Below are positions 46,709 to 58,493 of a DNA stretch of 64,000 nt, one piece after another. Position numbers and translations under genes: made by a program. Position 1 is the stretch's first letter; the number at the start of each line of letters is the position of its first letter. The notes below the pieces were generated by a model. The model saw nothing but the letters and a program-made list of their open reading frames with translations, did no database searches and was not told the origin of the DNA. The stretch comes from Durusdinium trenchii (taxonomy: Eukaryota > Sar > Dinophyceae > Suessiales > Symbiodiniaceae): positions 483,254 to 547,253 of the forward strand of contig CAXAMN010028961.1 in the NCBI GenBank assembly GCA_963970005.1, written 5' to 3'.

Positions 46709-47391
46709 CGGCACTCCTTTTGCACTTCCGGTGGGTAGAACTGAGTGGAAGAACATGGCAGAAGCCCCTTGAAATTATCTAGCATTGATAGAGAACGATA
46801 TGTTGTTTCTTGTCCCACCAAAATGACGGCCCAGGTCATTTCGAGGAGGATGATGATGCAGTTCCAACGATCCCAGAGCTTCGGCTGAAAGGGGACGGCT
46901 TGTGGTGGACCATGCTGGACGTTGTTGGGGGTCATTGAATATCCCCAGGGCTCCGGCTCCGGAGGGCCCACCCCTTCGGCCCCAAAGGGCTGAGATGGAA
47001 AGACCCTTAAAACGGCTTCGGCGCCCCCAATCTTTTGAATATGGGTGTGTGTTGGAATAGGGGGGGACCCTCCATAGATCCCCTTTGGGGAAGGAATATA
47101 GACCAAAATCCGGTGTTTTTTGGTTTCCATGTTGGATTTGGGGACTGGCTAGGAGCAAAGGTCAGACATCCAGTGAAGTTTGCAGCCTTCCCAGCCTCCG
47201 AACAGCATCCAAAACCAAAACCACGGGTTGATAGTTTGTAGAGACGTTTTCTTTAGTGGGGCTGATTCTTCAGGTTCCCCATCAATGCTTTTTCTGAGAA
47301 AGCAACATCCAGAACCAGACTTATGTATTTTATCTTACTTTGCGTCTAAATGCGTTTCCCTCGACATTGCATTCAAGTGTTTGCACTCAAG

Positions 47392-47478
47392 GATCTGGAG
47401 GAAGAAGCAGAGGAAGACATCACCAGGCTGCAAAGTTTCCGAATTGGAAACACGCCTATTGAAGACGAACAGCTTTGA
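47392..47478 (+). CDS. Candidate terminal exon, coiled-coil
   Basis: CTCAAG|GAT opens DLEEEAEEDITRLQSF and ends GNTPIEDEQL with TGA 47476-47478. The first half has a heptad-like charged pattern. It could end the modular-repeat gene or be an internal exon with a donor near 47434. Confidence 0.35.
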   Translation, partial: DLEEEAEEDITRLQSFRIGNTPIEDEQL

Positions 47479-47966
47479 GTGCAGGTTCACCCTTTTCAGA
47501 TGAATTGTTCACCTTCCCAAGAGATGAACATCATAGTCAATTCACGTACCATGGAGACAAGTTGACCTGGCCGGAGGTTCAATCGTCCAAGCTGGTTCCT
47601 CACAACAGCGTTGGGACCAAGTGGGACCACCTTTGCCAAGACCGCGGCACACCTATCAAAAGCCCCAACGCCAGACTTCCACGAGGTAGATTTCACAAAT
47701 CCCAGTACTTCCCAATAGGTGTTCCAATCAGATATTAGATATGCAAATCCCGGAAATGAGGGTCTAAGGCTTACATGGATTTGGGCGCTCCCCCACCAAC
47801 TCTTTCAATCACAGGCAACTGGGCTAACACCCAAGCTACCAGAGCTTGAAGGACCCTGTAGAATAGACATATCGCATAGGTACCCCAGGTTACGGGCCTT
47901 TTTGGGGGGGGGCCACACATGCACACCGAAAAATATCTTGGTACAACGTCCAACTCGGCCAGGCAG

Positions 47967-48095
47967 GTGGCAGCCCCGCCAGTGGCTGCGCCTTCCTTGG
48001 CGCCGCCCGTGCGCACGGTCCGGGAGCTGGAGGGCGCCCTAAACAGCCGTGGCACGCTGCCGGCCAGTCCCGAAGAGGGAGCCTTGGATGGGTGA
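47967..48095 (+). CDS. Candidate exon, Ala/Pro-rich
   Basis: AGGCAG|GTG opens a phase 0 frame (VAAPPVAAPSLAPPVR, then TVRELEGALNSRGTLPASPE) closing with TGA 48093-48095, or spliced at GAAGAG about 48078. Strong GC preference at codon position three. Looks like a linker plus short helix. Confidence 0.4.
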   Translation: MAAPPVAAPSLAPPVRTVRELEGALNSRGTLPASPEEGALDG

Positions 48096-49738
48096 ACGCC
48101 ACGGCTGGGAGGGAAGAATGATAGTATCCCGCCCTACAATCTAGATGGTTGCTTGCCTTCTTTGACCAACGCCAGGGCTTTCCACTGGGTTGAGTGTTCC
48201 CGTAGGAAACCAAGAGGTTGATGATGAACATTTTGCCGCGTTGAGGTGTGTGGCCCCCAACCGATCAAAGGATCATGAACATCATGTCCTACCGTCCTAT
48301 CCTTCAAACATAGCTGAGGGTGGAACATGGTGGAACCCTTGAAGGGTGAAATTTCAAGACGTTGATCTTCCAGAGTCGTCTCATTTGTTGAGGCTCCTCG
48401 GCTCCCCCCAAGCCCAACCGCCGCTTCCTTTCGGGCTTCACTCCCCGGGTCATCTCCGGAGCTGAGAGGCCAAAAAGGCACGGAGATGAGCTCAAAAGCT
48501 AAGCGAGCGTAAGATGCCACGAGCTGTATGGCGACCCCCCAAAAATAGACAACTGAAACCTTGTATTGGAATTCATATGTTCTTGTTTGGGCTATGGGAT
48601 GGGGAAAAGCATGAGACGCTCAGCAACACTTGCAGATGCTGAGGAGTGGACTTGGCGCCATTGATGCAATGCTTGTGCTCTGATCGCCAGGCTGAGGGGG
48701 GACATACCGTTTGAGTCGCCGTCGCCTGTTCAAGATGAAGATGACCAGTTCCAAACATCGCAAGCGGGGAATGGTTGTTGGAGAGACGGGCGGGCGAAAT
48801 CGCGCGGTGACGCTTTCGGAGATGCTTTTGGAGCAGCTTTGGCCTTTCTCACCTGCTTTTTCTTGACGAAAGGTCACGTGATGCATTGCGACTGCTTAGG
48901 GAGTTGTATCTCCTTGACAAGCCAGTCCGGTCGAGGAACCTCGGCGTCGATGACTTCCCTGGTAGCCTTTGTCCTCCCAAAATGACGCACACCCTGGGAA
49001 CCCCCTCAGAAACCATGCCGATATACATAGTACATATAGTAGTTATTTCATTAACAACTCTTGGTGGGCATTGATAGCATCATCTATAGTGTTCATTCCA
49101 TCCTCCACCCCTTCGCCAGGTGTTTGAACAAGACAGCAGCTTGGATTTTTTGCTGATCATGTTGGTAGCCTGAGGTTCCTGTGCCATCCGCAGGGAAAAC
49201 ACGATCCATGCAACCCGAAATACATATCCATTTTCTTTAGCAATTCTTTCGGCATCCCTGTGTCTTTGTTGAATGGTGGCAGTTTTGTAGGCGCGTGTTT
49301 TTCTTTTAATCTCAAGATTGCAAAAGAGGCCGCAGTGAGAAAGGTGCTGGTCCCACGGAAGGGTCGTTGGCCCAAAGTTACTGGCGTAAGGCGATACACA
49401 GTGCCACCGAAAAGATTTGCGGGCGAATGTGGCCACATAGCCCAGTGTTCTGCTTGTTTTTCGACATGCTCCCTGGAAAGGGGCCTACTTGGCAGCTCAA
49501 AGTTCACCACTATATACTCAGTGGTAGCACACCACCCGATGGACACTTCACTGCTATTGCTGCTGGATGCTTATTTGGGATGTTGTGGATGAGTCCATTA
49601 TCGGGGCTTGTCCAATTTCACTGCAGCCGGCTAGAAATCTATCACCATGTTGGGTCATCGCGGCATATGGACCGTCCAGGCAGCTTTGTTGGCTCATCTC
49701 ACCTCTGAGGCACCTGGGACCATGAGCTGATCTTCCAG
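48096..49738. other. No gene recognised
   Basis: Several overlapping open frames on both strands (for example 48134-48520 minus, 48620-48886 minus, 49260-49592 plus) show no repeats or domain signatures. Probably intronic or intergenic. Confidence 0.35.
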
Positions 49739-49818
49739 GAAGTCGCGAGTGCCATCAACCAAGACATGCTGGGCGACGGAGAGGGCATCGAAAGCGAAGA
49801 GATGGACAATATGCAGAG
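49739..49818 (+). CDS. Candidate 80-nt exon
   Basis: CTTCCAG|GAA...CAGAG|GTGATG encloses EVASAINQDMLGDGEGIE followed by SEEMDNMQ, phase 0 in and 2 out. Acidic helical segment with well-fitting splice boundaries. Not recognised. Confidence 0.45.
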
Positions 49819-50516
49819 GTGATGAATGAGGAGCACTCGCGTTGTCGCCCCTTTGCGGAGATGAGTAGAGTGAAACCGGGCGATGTGTTCGGGAGCCTGC
49901 CTCATTGTTTCCAGTAGCAGTGGGTCAAGTGTCAACAAATTTTGTGGTCAAGGCCTGCTACCCACCACCATTTGCACTTTGTGGAACTGAGTGGTGCATA
50001 CCCTAGGTGTGAAAAGTGGAGGTGGGAACAGGATAAATGGATTTGCTTTGGGTTTTGAGCATCCACCAGTCCTCCATTGCATTTTTACACATGATGTGAA
50101 CTGGGGTACCAATGGCGTCACCTTACAGCTCCACCCGTGCAACAAAAACTGCTTGTCCCTACGACCTTGATCACCTCGAGGTGGCTTCCTCAGGGCTCAC
50201 TTGGAATGCCGGATTCCCCACCAAAAAGCGGGGGTTGGCTTGCGGAATCAGGCAAGAAAAGGAAGATATGTCCTTTCCACCCTTGCAGATCAACATGGAT
50301 CCCCAAAACCACTGGGTTGTAGAGGAAAATTGTCTTCAACGCCTCTGCAGAGGGGTATTCCTTTGTTGGGGTCAGGATGTTTTGTGTTGATGAGGCAGCT
50401 TTTGCTTAGTGGGTCAGCTCCACATGTGGGGATGGAGCCTGCTCCATGTCGGCCCACATCCTTTAACCTTGATCCCCTGAGTCGGCTAAATAGAATTGAA
50501 GCCTTCAATGCGCTTG

Positions 50517-50590
50517 TTACTAGTAGCGATGGCCTCCAACCTAATAGCGATGGCCTCCAACCTAGTATAGCTTCTTGTTGCTCGTAGCCT
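50517..50590. repeat. Diverged copy of the dispersed repeat, with an internal 23-bp direct repeat
   Basis: TAGCGATGGCCTCCAACCTA occurs twice in tandem, flanked by TACTAGTAG and TTGTTGCTCGTAGC. It resembles the GCTACTAG/GCATCGC family at 10976 and 24246 in the reverse sense. Confidence 0.45.
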
Positions 50591-51677
50591 TGACTTGCCT
50601 CCCAACAAAGATGTCGCTGGCTTTGAATCCAAGGTGTGTCGTACAGCTACTTTGCCGGACTGAGCCTATCCTTGACACTGAAAAAAGGCATGTGCCATTC
50701 CACAGGTGGTGGGAAAGGGAACCTCGGGGCATGTAAAGGATGGGCTGGTGGATGCTACGGTGCACCTCCTCTTTGCAAGTGTCCTGGCAATTGGTATGCC
50801 AAAAACTGGGACGCCCAGAGGTCTTGGCGCCAAGCGCTTTCGATACCCACCAGACTTGCACAACTGACCCAGTGGAGCTTAGTGTTTTCCTTTGAATCCG
50901 AAATCGGTAGATCTGCTTTGACCTACACTACTGGCTTTTACTGCTGGTAAAGTACGCATCCATGCTTTTGGTCAGGAAGTTGCTTCAATCCCTGGCGATG
51001 ACGTTTCCTCTTGGCTCAGACCTTGTACTGCGCGACGGGTGGGTTGATTGTGGATTTCCTAGTTGTTGGCGGATCCGAAGGTGAAACTTCAGGGCATTGG
51101 GGTTATCGGATATATCATATAACTCAAGCGAGGGTGGGTTGCCCTCTGATTTTGTGTTACACCAAGAAACAGAGCTTAAATTCAATAGACTCCCCTGGAT
51201 TCTTTGAGACCATATGACACCACCCAGCTAAAAACAGAGACCCAGATCTCACATAGAATGCCAAGAAGCACAGGCTGCCGCGAAAAGCCGCGTTGACCCG
51301 TGTGCCCCGGAATGCCACGATGTCTGGTCAGTCTGATGATCACGAGCATGTGGACCGCAGCTACGCAGCTTGGCCACAGTGCGGAGGTCAGAGGGGATGC
51401 TATGTTTGTGTGGGTTGCAATGTTGGCGTTGCTGTTGTCATGGGTTGTTCTGCAACTGCATGAAAGCCTTTGTTTGTTGACTTTCTAGCGGAAAAGTGCA
51501 CACACAAAGGTTGCGTGTGGATATTCCAGTTGAACATTTGTCAGATTGCCATGTAGGGTTGCCATGATGAAGGAGCCTTTGCAAAAGAAGGCATCCAGTC
51601 AGTTTTCTGAACACATTTGTTGCATCATATTCCCCTTTTTTTTGCCTTGTTCCTCATCATGCAGAACGAGAGCCGAG

Positions 51678-51797
51678 GAACGGGAGACCCTTTCGTGGTC
51701 AGAGTTCAAAAGCGGAAGAGTTGCCTTGTCCACTGCCTCAGATGTAGTGATCGTGGACCGTGCCAAGTATGCTGGCAACATCGGACGCTTGGTGGGC
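51678..51797 (+). CDS. Candidate 120-nt exon
   Basis: GCCGAG|GAA...GGGC|GTAAGT is bounded by a consensus GTAAGT donor, rare in this window. The 40-codon frame reads ERETLSWSEFKSGRVALS and DVVIVDRAKYAGNIGRLVG, phase 0 to 0. The end has a KOW-like feel (GNIGRLVG) but that is weak. Family unknown. Confidence 0.5.
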
Positions 51798-53167
51798 GTA
51801 AGTTCTGACAGCTTTGAACTCACCCAGCTGGCGACCGTTTCTGTCCGTTGATTTCCAAATCTTGGGAGGTACAGCCATGGCGTACCGAAGAGTAGGAGGT
51901 GTGCGATGGCAATGAGTGATGGCAATGAAGGGGGTTTGCAGCCTTTGCCCCTTGCGGTGCCCTCCACTTTCTAGAAAGCCTTGGAGGGTTCCTGATGATT
52001 TGTGGCTGATATTGATCCGTCACCTGAACAAACCCAAATCGGCTCACATACTGCCAATAGCAACGGGATGCACTGGAACAGGTGGGTGATGGTTGCACTC
52101 ACGCGTTAGGGGGTTGAAGTTCAATTCAAAGGCTAAGAATCGAAGGGCCTTTGCGCTGATGTGACATAAGTCACCTGACCAAGTCATGGACGGTACATGG
52201 ACGGTGAAGGCCGACACATGGCGGTACCCAACCTGTGCTGAGGCTCAATCTTGAGACACATGCCAATTCTGGGTGGGGCGCAGGCCCGGAAGGTCCAACA
52301 CCATGCATGCAGGTTGCAAAAAACAGTGCAACAACAGTCTAAACGTTGCAAAACGCTTCCCGAGGTTCACCGTTGTTTCTTGTGGTTGTGATATGTTGTG
52401 ATCCGTGGCCAGGAAGAAAAACCCAGATATTGTGGCCAGGTATATAATTGGTTGATCAGGGCGTCAAGTGGCATAAACATTACAAGCAAAAGATGGCTAA
52501 GTGGTAACCTTTTCAAGAAGCACGTGGCCCATGAAGAAGATGGGAAGGAATATTAACATGTTCCCAGTCCAAGAGAACGCCAGCCCCCTGTGCAGGTGCT
52601 ATTTCTGGCAAATAGTTCATACAGACTCCCTTCACCCTACCCGGTCGCTCGGCCATTGCCAGTGGTACGCAGGGAGCATGCAAGGGTTGCGCAGCTTCCA
52701 TATTTGATAATTTAGTGATGCTTCGAATGCTTACAGTTGCGTTTAGCATATTCAGCATTTTTATATTCATGTTGTGCTCACCATGCAAAAGTGTCCTTTG
52801 AAGATTGTGTTTGCTGGCACGTCAAGCCCGAAAAAATAATTGAGAAGTTGGAGGGTGGTGGGGAGAATCTGAGGTTTACACCCGAGGTTTCCTGAAGGAA
52901 GTGATGAGAGTATCTATGGCTCGAAACTACGAGGCGCGCGGGTGTTTTTTACGGTTAAAGCACTTGATTTGGCCGTGTTTTTGGACACGTGTAACTGGAT
53001 GGACACCAACCTATCTGGCATTATTTGGCCCTTAAACCGGATCTTCTTTGGAAGTACGAGCGCGAAATCGCCCCAAGTTGGAAGCTGAGTGAGTGAAAGG
53101 AATCCAGGTCAGAAGAAATCCATTCACACAAGCAAGTGTATGGTTTTGCATTGTTTTCCTTGTGGAG
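51798..53167. other. No gene recognised
   Basis: Low coding signal on both strands. The only longer frame (51599-51967 minus) is the complement of the exon above. Nothing structured seen. Confidence 0.35.
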
Positions 53168-53260
53168 GACTTTGGAAGCAAGCTATGTGTCCTGGAAGGG
53201 GATGGAAAAGAAGAGCTGATTGACCTGCTCCAGCGATTGAAAGCCCCTCAGCTGCCGACC
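53168..53260 (+). CDS. Candidate 93-nt exon
   Basis: GTGGAG|GAC...CGACC|GTTTG encloses DFGSKLCVLEGDGKEELIDL and LQRLKAPQLPT, phase 0 to 0. Amphipathic helix after a beta-like start. It can follow the 51678 exon in phase. No family recognised. Confidence 0.45.
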
Positions 53261-53701
53261 GTTTGTGGCAGTCGCCATGTTGGTGGTTGGAATCCAAACA
53301 GGCCAAGTTGGATTTACCCCTTCAGGCGAAGCACAGCAGTAGATTGAACCTCGGAGAAAAAACTCCTTTGGGGACACCACCCCAAAGGCGAAACAGTGAA
53401 GATGTGGAGATTTCTTCATCAAAACAGCCGACAGGATGAACAGCAGGATAGGCAAAACATACCGTGAAGTCACAACGTTTAGGCAAGTATATAACTCGTT
53501 TTTCTTTCGTTGGGCTTTTTGGAACGGCTGGTCTGTGAGCCAAAAAGTCTAGGCCTTGGGCTTCAAGCTGCTGCTTCTGGAAAATCGAGAAGTCTTCCAG
53601 GACAGACGCGCCGGAGGTATCAATCATGTAAATCACCCGATCCCTAAATGTGGGGTGCGATGGGGTTTTGGTGTGTCCAAAGCAGTATCACGAACTACAA
53701 G

Positions 53702-53859
53702 GAGTGGTCGAGTTGCTCAGAGTTAATGCTTTGGCTGTGAAGCACATCAACTTTGCTGCAATTGCCGGGTCCAAGACGAGGCGTGGCCTTGAATCGCTGT
53801 TTGTGAGGATCCTCGGCTGGTCGGATGCACAGCTGAATCGATCTTCCAGCATCCCCTGA
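53702..53859 (+). CDS. Candidate terminal exon
   Basis: ACAAG|GA opens a phase 1 frame (VVELLRVNALAVKHINFAAI, then AGSKTRRGLESLFVRILGW) that ends at TGA 53857-53859. Helical and well composed. It may be the last exon of the gene holding the 51678 and 53168 candidates; the required phase shift means an exon is missing between. Confidence 0.4.
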
Positions 53860-54417
53860 TGCTTGGGATGGATCAGCAGCTTCAGACGTTTTGATTGAAG
53901 GCCAACAGAAAGATGGCCGCAATGAAAGATATGCATGGACGTTGCATGGACACATCCATATCAGTGTTCTTTGTGTGTTTTTTTCCTTAGTGTTTTTTGC
54001 TCACGCAGCCAGATGTCAGGTTGGTGAGTCTACACTTGCCGACACCATTGTCATGTCAAGCATTTTTCAGGGTTCACGTTCTGAAGGTCTGCCAGACCAA
54101 CCACAAGAGGTATCCAACAGGATGGAAGACCTCGGTGCCGAGGATGGAAGACCTCGGTGCGCCTTTAGCCTTCATTTTTGGTGGGGAGGTTGGACAGCTG
54201 CTGCCGGAGGTCTTGCTGTATTGTGATGCTGGGGCCTTTATCCCTAGCTCGGTTGGGGAGGGAGAAGAACCTTTGCTGAGACTTCCGGAGAGAAGTTTTT
54301 TTTGGGGGATGTCACATGCGATATATATATATGTATATAGCTCATATCTGTTCAATTTGTTGTGTATTTGTGCCATTGGCCTATAATCGTTTTTCCCTTT
54401 CATTTTTGTTGTCCGAG

Positions 54418-54580
54418 GCAGCCCACCGGACCCACGAGCATGGCCACGAACCAACCGCAGATGCGGTCGATGTGCATCCACTTCCGCGCTTGCGGACGCA
54501 CTCGTGCAACGTGAGCGTGGCGGCGTGCGTTGTTTTGAGCGAACGCTTCCGGTGGCGCTACCGGAATGATTCTGCAAACA
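54418..54580 (+). CDS. Candidate exon at the edge of the A+T-rich block
   Basis: CCGAG|GCA opens a His-rich frame (AAHRTHEHGHEPTADAVDV, later VAACVVLSERFRWRY). G+C is high up to about 54575 and collapses immediately after, so the exon, or its donor, sits exactly at the junction with the mobile block. Low certainty. Confidence 0.3.
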
Positions 54581-54584
54581 TATT

Positions 54585-55330
54585 ATATAGATTTTTTGAT
54601 TTGGATATTTATAGTTTTTCTTATTATATATAAATATATAAATGATATGATATATATATATATATTTGTTGATATAGAATAATAAATAATAATGATAATA
54701 TTTGTTTTTTTAAACAATATTGATTAACATAGAATAGAATTATTATTATATGGATAAAATTTATATATATATTGTAATGTTGTATATTATATTATATATA
54801 TATTATGTAAATTTAAATATTAATATTATTCTAAATATTGAAAATATTGGATATTAAAATATTTATATATTTAATATGTTTATGATTATAAGGGCTAATA
54901 TTAATATATTGGAATTGTTGTATTAAAAAATATAGGAATTTAAATATTTGATAATATTATGGAAAAAGAAATTTTTATGTATATGATTTTTTTATTAATG
55001 GATTTAATTTTTCTTTGTAATTTTTTTTGAATAATATATATGTTTTGATATAATGGGACGATTATTATTCGTTTTGTTTGTATTTTTGCAATTTATATTA
55101 TTAATCGTTAATTTTTTTTGAAATGTTATTGCGATAATTCTATTAATTAATTGTATAATTGACATTAATTTTTAGATATATTTTTGATTTTATATTGAAG
55201 GATTGGGATATTATAAATATTTATAAATTATATTTTATGAATTTATTTTATTCGATGATATAGAAAATTATTTTTAAAAATTATTGAAAATTTGATATTT
55301 TTAAAGCAATTTATATATTTATTGTGAACC
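54585..55330. other. Extremely A+T-rich, C-depleted tract
   Basis: About 750 bp almost wholly A and T, in sharp contrast with flanking DNA. On the + strand C is rarer than G by several-fold in every line I counted (for example 1 C against 7 G in 54841-54900, 1 C against 8 G in 54961-55020). No open frame. It runs into the decayed LINE and is best read as its 5' part or an older insertion, heavily mutated. Confidence 0.7.
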
Positions 55331-55761
55331 TCTTGGATTTCATTCTTTATTTAACAGCGGTAGGTCCGCAAGGCTTTTCGAATATTGAAAGATAGATTTA
55401 TCGGTTCGATTTTCTGGGGATGATATTATTTGATTAATTTTCATCGCCTTGATAAGCATAAATGAAAAAAAAATGGCGCGAATAATAATTAGATTTGCCG
55501 TTGGTTTCGCCGAGTAAGTAAGTTGTGCCTAAGTAGGGGTAATAAAAGATCTAAATGATCGATATACATGGATAATTATTGATGTTTGCCAATGAATTGC
55601 CCCAAATACAAGAATATTATTAACATTTGTATTGTGATCCAGATTTCTAATGGATTATGAAAGGTAATTCTTTAGGGGATACCTTGATTCCCCCCCCTTG
55701 GTATTGATTTTTAATATAAATATTTCCTAGAATTGATTTTTGAATTTAGACCCACTTTCCT

Positions 55762-55786
55762 CCCCCCCCCCCCCCCCCCCCCCCCC
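55762..55786. repeat. Homopolymer of 25 C
   Basis: Twenty-five consecutive C in the most C-poor part of the window. It may be real or may mark an assembly or sequencing problem. Confidence 0.95.
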
Positions 55787-56091
55787 TCTGACCGCTTTAT
55801 CCCGGAATGGATCGTCTCGACAATTCGGTGATTATTTAGTGTTGAACACTCGAAATTTGGCGTAGAGATTGAACCTATGCAGAGACATGATATGTTGTTT
55901 TTGATATTTCTTGTTGTTGAAGATTATTATATAATTATATATATATGATATATATATATCGAATTTTGGTCTTGTCGCAAATTTTGCAATTGATATGGAA
56001 TTGGAATCCACCCACAATATATTGCGTATTTTATATGATTCTTTTCCTCCCGTTGTCCTATCTTTCGTATATCCCTCTTTTCAAATCTCCT

Positions 56092-56707
56092 TGGATATGG
56101 AGAAGGCTTTTGATTCCGTCAGCAGGGAGATTGTCTATCGGGCGTTTGACTTAATATCTCTCCCATATGATTTAGACTTGGTTGGCCCCTCATAAGTATG
56201 TTATCCCATTCTATTTTTTATTTTGGATAAATTTAGTCGAACCGGGGAATTAAATAGGAATCGATGGATGCCCCAATCCTGTGGATACTCTGTATGCACT
56301 TGATCTTGCATAACCTGCTCAGCCGATATTCCCATCAGTGTTTGAATGATCATCTCATGATCTATGCGGATGATGTCCATATGAGGTGGTGTTTCAATTC
56401 TACAGCAATTGATTTTTCCGCCCTGATTGACCTTTCCCACATATTGCATATATGTTCTTTTGGCTTCAAAATCATTGCTACTAAAAGTGTTGTGCTTTTC
56501 AGAGCTGTTGGCCGTGGAGTGGTTAAATTTATCAAAATGCGATTCATACGGATCTCCTTAGGCCCGCAGATATTGATTCAGGATTCACCATTTCGCTTGC
56601 CTATGGTGACCAAAATAGCCTACCTCGACATCAATTATAGGGCATGGCAAACGGATACCAATTCTCGACGCATCCAAGCAGCACAACTTTGTATTTTGAT
56701 CTTGTAG
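56092..56707 (+). pseudogene. LINE reverse transcriptase fragment
   Basis: Two open pieces: 55995-56195 with the motif A aspartate in LDMEKAFDSV, and 56264-56707 with the YADD motif C and the thumb. Only about 70 codons lie between A and C, and a frame change at about 56200-56264 separates the pieces, so part of the palm domain is deleted or scrambled. Confidence 0.8.
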
Positions 56708-56935
56708 CGATGATTCCAGGAACAAACCATCCCACAGAGCATACGCTTTAGATTGCATCAACAATGGGTTGTGCCTACCGTCCTCTATGGAGTCAATGAA
56801 ATGGGGTCTGCCTACGCAGTGCTACAAAACTAGACGACGAGTGGCCCGAAAGCATTTTTCATTACGTTGGAAGTCAGAGTGTGAGTTATCTGTTAAGTGT
56901 TCAGTGTGAAGAGTTAAGTCGAGTGAGTTGAGGTA

Positions 56936-57076
56936 GGTCTCTGTGTGTGTGTATTTATGTCTGTGTGTGTATGAGTCTCTGTCTCTGTGTGTGTGTCCGA
57001 GTAAGTTGAGGCAGTGCGTGGGTCTCTGTGTGTGATGTGTGTGTATGAGTCCCTGTCTGTGTGTGTGCGTCTATGC
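56936..57076. repeat. GT-rich imperfect microsatellite, duplicated
   Basis: Two arrays beginning GAGTAAGTTGAGGCAG or GAGTGAGTTGAGGTAG, each followed by TCTCTGTGTGTGTG and ATGAGTC-CTGTCT. On the minus strand they read as a Thr/His-rich artefact. Confidence 0.75.
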
Positions 57077-57166
57077 CTGCTGCTGGTGCAGGTCTTCATT
57101 GTAGATATAATGAACGAAGTAGCGCGTAGGCCTCCTAAACTCCCCACCGGCGGCTAAGCGATGATT

Positions 57167-57672
57167 GCCCAGCTCATCGTCGTGAGCATTTGAGCTGCTG
57201 GTAAGGGGAGAAGTAGCGTGCACGCCTCCAGGAAATGTCATTGAAAAAAGCGAGCTGGAATGAACACAGAAAGTTATTGAGGCAGGTACGCAACAAGTTT
57301 GTCGAAGCAATGACCTGTCAGAGGAGATGCGTCTATAGGTAACGTTTCCTTCACTCTAGGACACAGCTTTTCTAGGATGTAATTCACCAACCACTATGCT
57401 TGTCATTGACTAATTGATTGTCTCAAAGAAAAACGTGACAAAGTAGCATGAGGTGACACACAGCAGGCACTGCAGATGTTTTAGCGTACTCTCGCTGTTC
57501 AGCTCGCGCGCCGAGTGAACGAACTAGCGCGCAGGGCCCAACTCATCGTCGTGAGTATTTGAGCTGCTGATGAGGGGAGAAGCAGCGTGCACGGCTGCAG
57601 GAAATCTCATTGAAAAAAAGCGAGCTGGAATGAACACAGAAAAGTGCTGAGGCAGGGACACAACAAGTGCAA
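57167..57672. repeat. Direct repeat, two copies about 366 bp apart
   Basis: Copy 1 (about 57167-57300) and copy 2 (about 57533-57672) share GCCCA-CTCATCGTCGTGAG, AGCGTGCACG, GCGAGCTGGAATGAACACAG and CAACAAGT in the same order with scattered differences. They bound the left side of the block that interrupts the LINE. Confidence 0.8.
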
Positions 57673-57675
57673 GGG

Positions 57676-57992
57676 ATTTCGCGCACTCGACACGCACGAT
57701 CTCCGCAGAGGGTTGCGAGCGGACCGGACAGATCGCACTCTCGCCTGCATTTCGTACACTCGACACGCATGATCTCCGCAGAGGGTTGCGCGGGTATGGA
57801 ACTGCATTTCGCGCACTCGATACGCACGATCTCCGCAGAGGGTTGCGCGGGCACGGGCCAAATCGCACTCTCGCCTGCATTTCGCTCACTCGACACGCAC
57901 GATCTCCGCAGAGGGTTGCGCGCGCACCGGCCAAATCGCACTCTCGCCTGCTTTCGCGCACTCGACACGCGCGATCTCCGCAGAGGGTTGCA
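57676..57992. repeat. Five-copy tandem repeat, 57/73-bp unit
   Basis: GATCTCCGCAGAGGGTTGC starts at 57698, 57771, 57828, 57901 and 57973. Copies are joined by ACTCGACACGCAC on the left and AAATCGCACTCTCGCCTGC on the right; the 57-bp unit lacks the latter. Unlike the surrounding LINE it is G+C-rich. Open frames on both strands here (for example 57543-57968 minus) arise from the repeat. Confidence 0.9.
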
Positions 57993-58193
57993 TTTTCGGT
58001 TGACGCTGTTCTTCCTACCCTCCGCCTCTTAGAGAGAATTTATAAAGTAGGAAAATGTTTTTCATTAGGACATCTCCCGTGCAAATTTTCCATACTCATA
58101 TTTTTAGTTTATTTGCATCCTTGCACTGGGAATGCACTTACACTTGCATACTTGCCCTTGGATGCTTTTTACCCTTACACTGGGATACGTATA

Positions 58194-58320
58194 GACGTGT
58201 CAGTGTTCAAGTGTCAGTGTGGAAGCGTAAGTGTTCAAGTGTGAGTGTAGAAATGTCAGTGTTCAAGTGCAAATGTGGAAGTGTAAGTGTAAGTGTCGAA
58301 GTGTCAGTGTTCAAGGGATT
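58194..58320. repeat. AAGTGT-type minisatellite
   Basis: Hexamer-based array of GTGTCA, GTGTTCA, AGTGTGGA and AGTGTA in a loose 24-bp higher order. It ends where LINE sequence resumes. Confidence 0.85.
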
Positions 58321-58493
58321 TTCCGGAAGAATATTTCGCAATGCTTTCGGGAAATATATCTAATATAATGAACCAATACTATAGACGCGTGACCAGATCC
58401 CCATAGCACTTGACACATGAGAATACCACCATTTTTTCTCAACCGAATTGATATTGAGGCGCCTGGACCCTCATTTCTGAGACTTACCATCGC

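Noticed and set aside
54585..55330. Inserted mitochondrial DNA
   Set aside because: No cox1, cox3, cob or rRNA fragment could be read in any frame; the C-only depletion is better explained by decay next to the LINE.
56914..57147. Thr/His-rich minus-strand ORF
   Set aside because: Translation of the GT microsatellite.
57524..57968. Overlapping repeat proteins on both strands
   Set aside because: Open frames arise because the tandem unit lacks stops in several frames; both strands and more than one frame are open.
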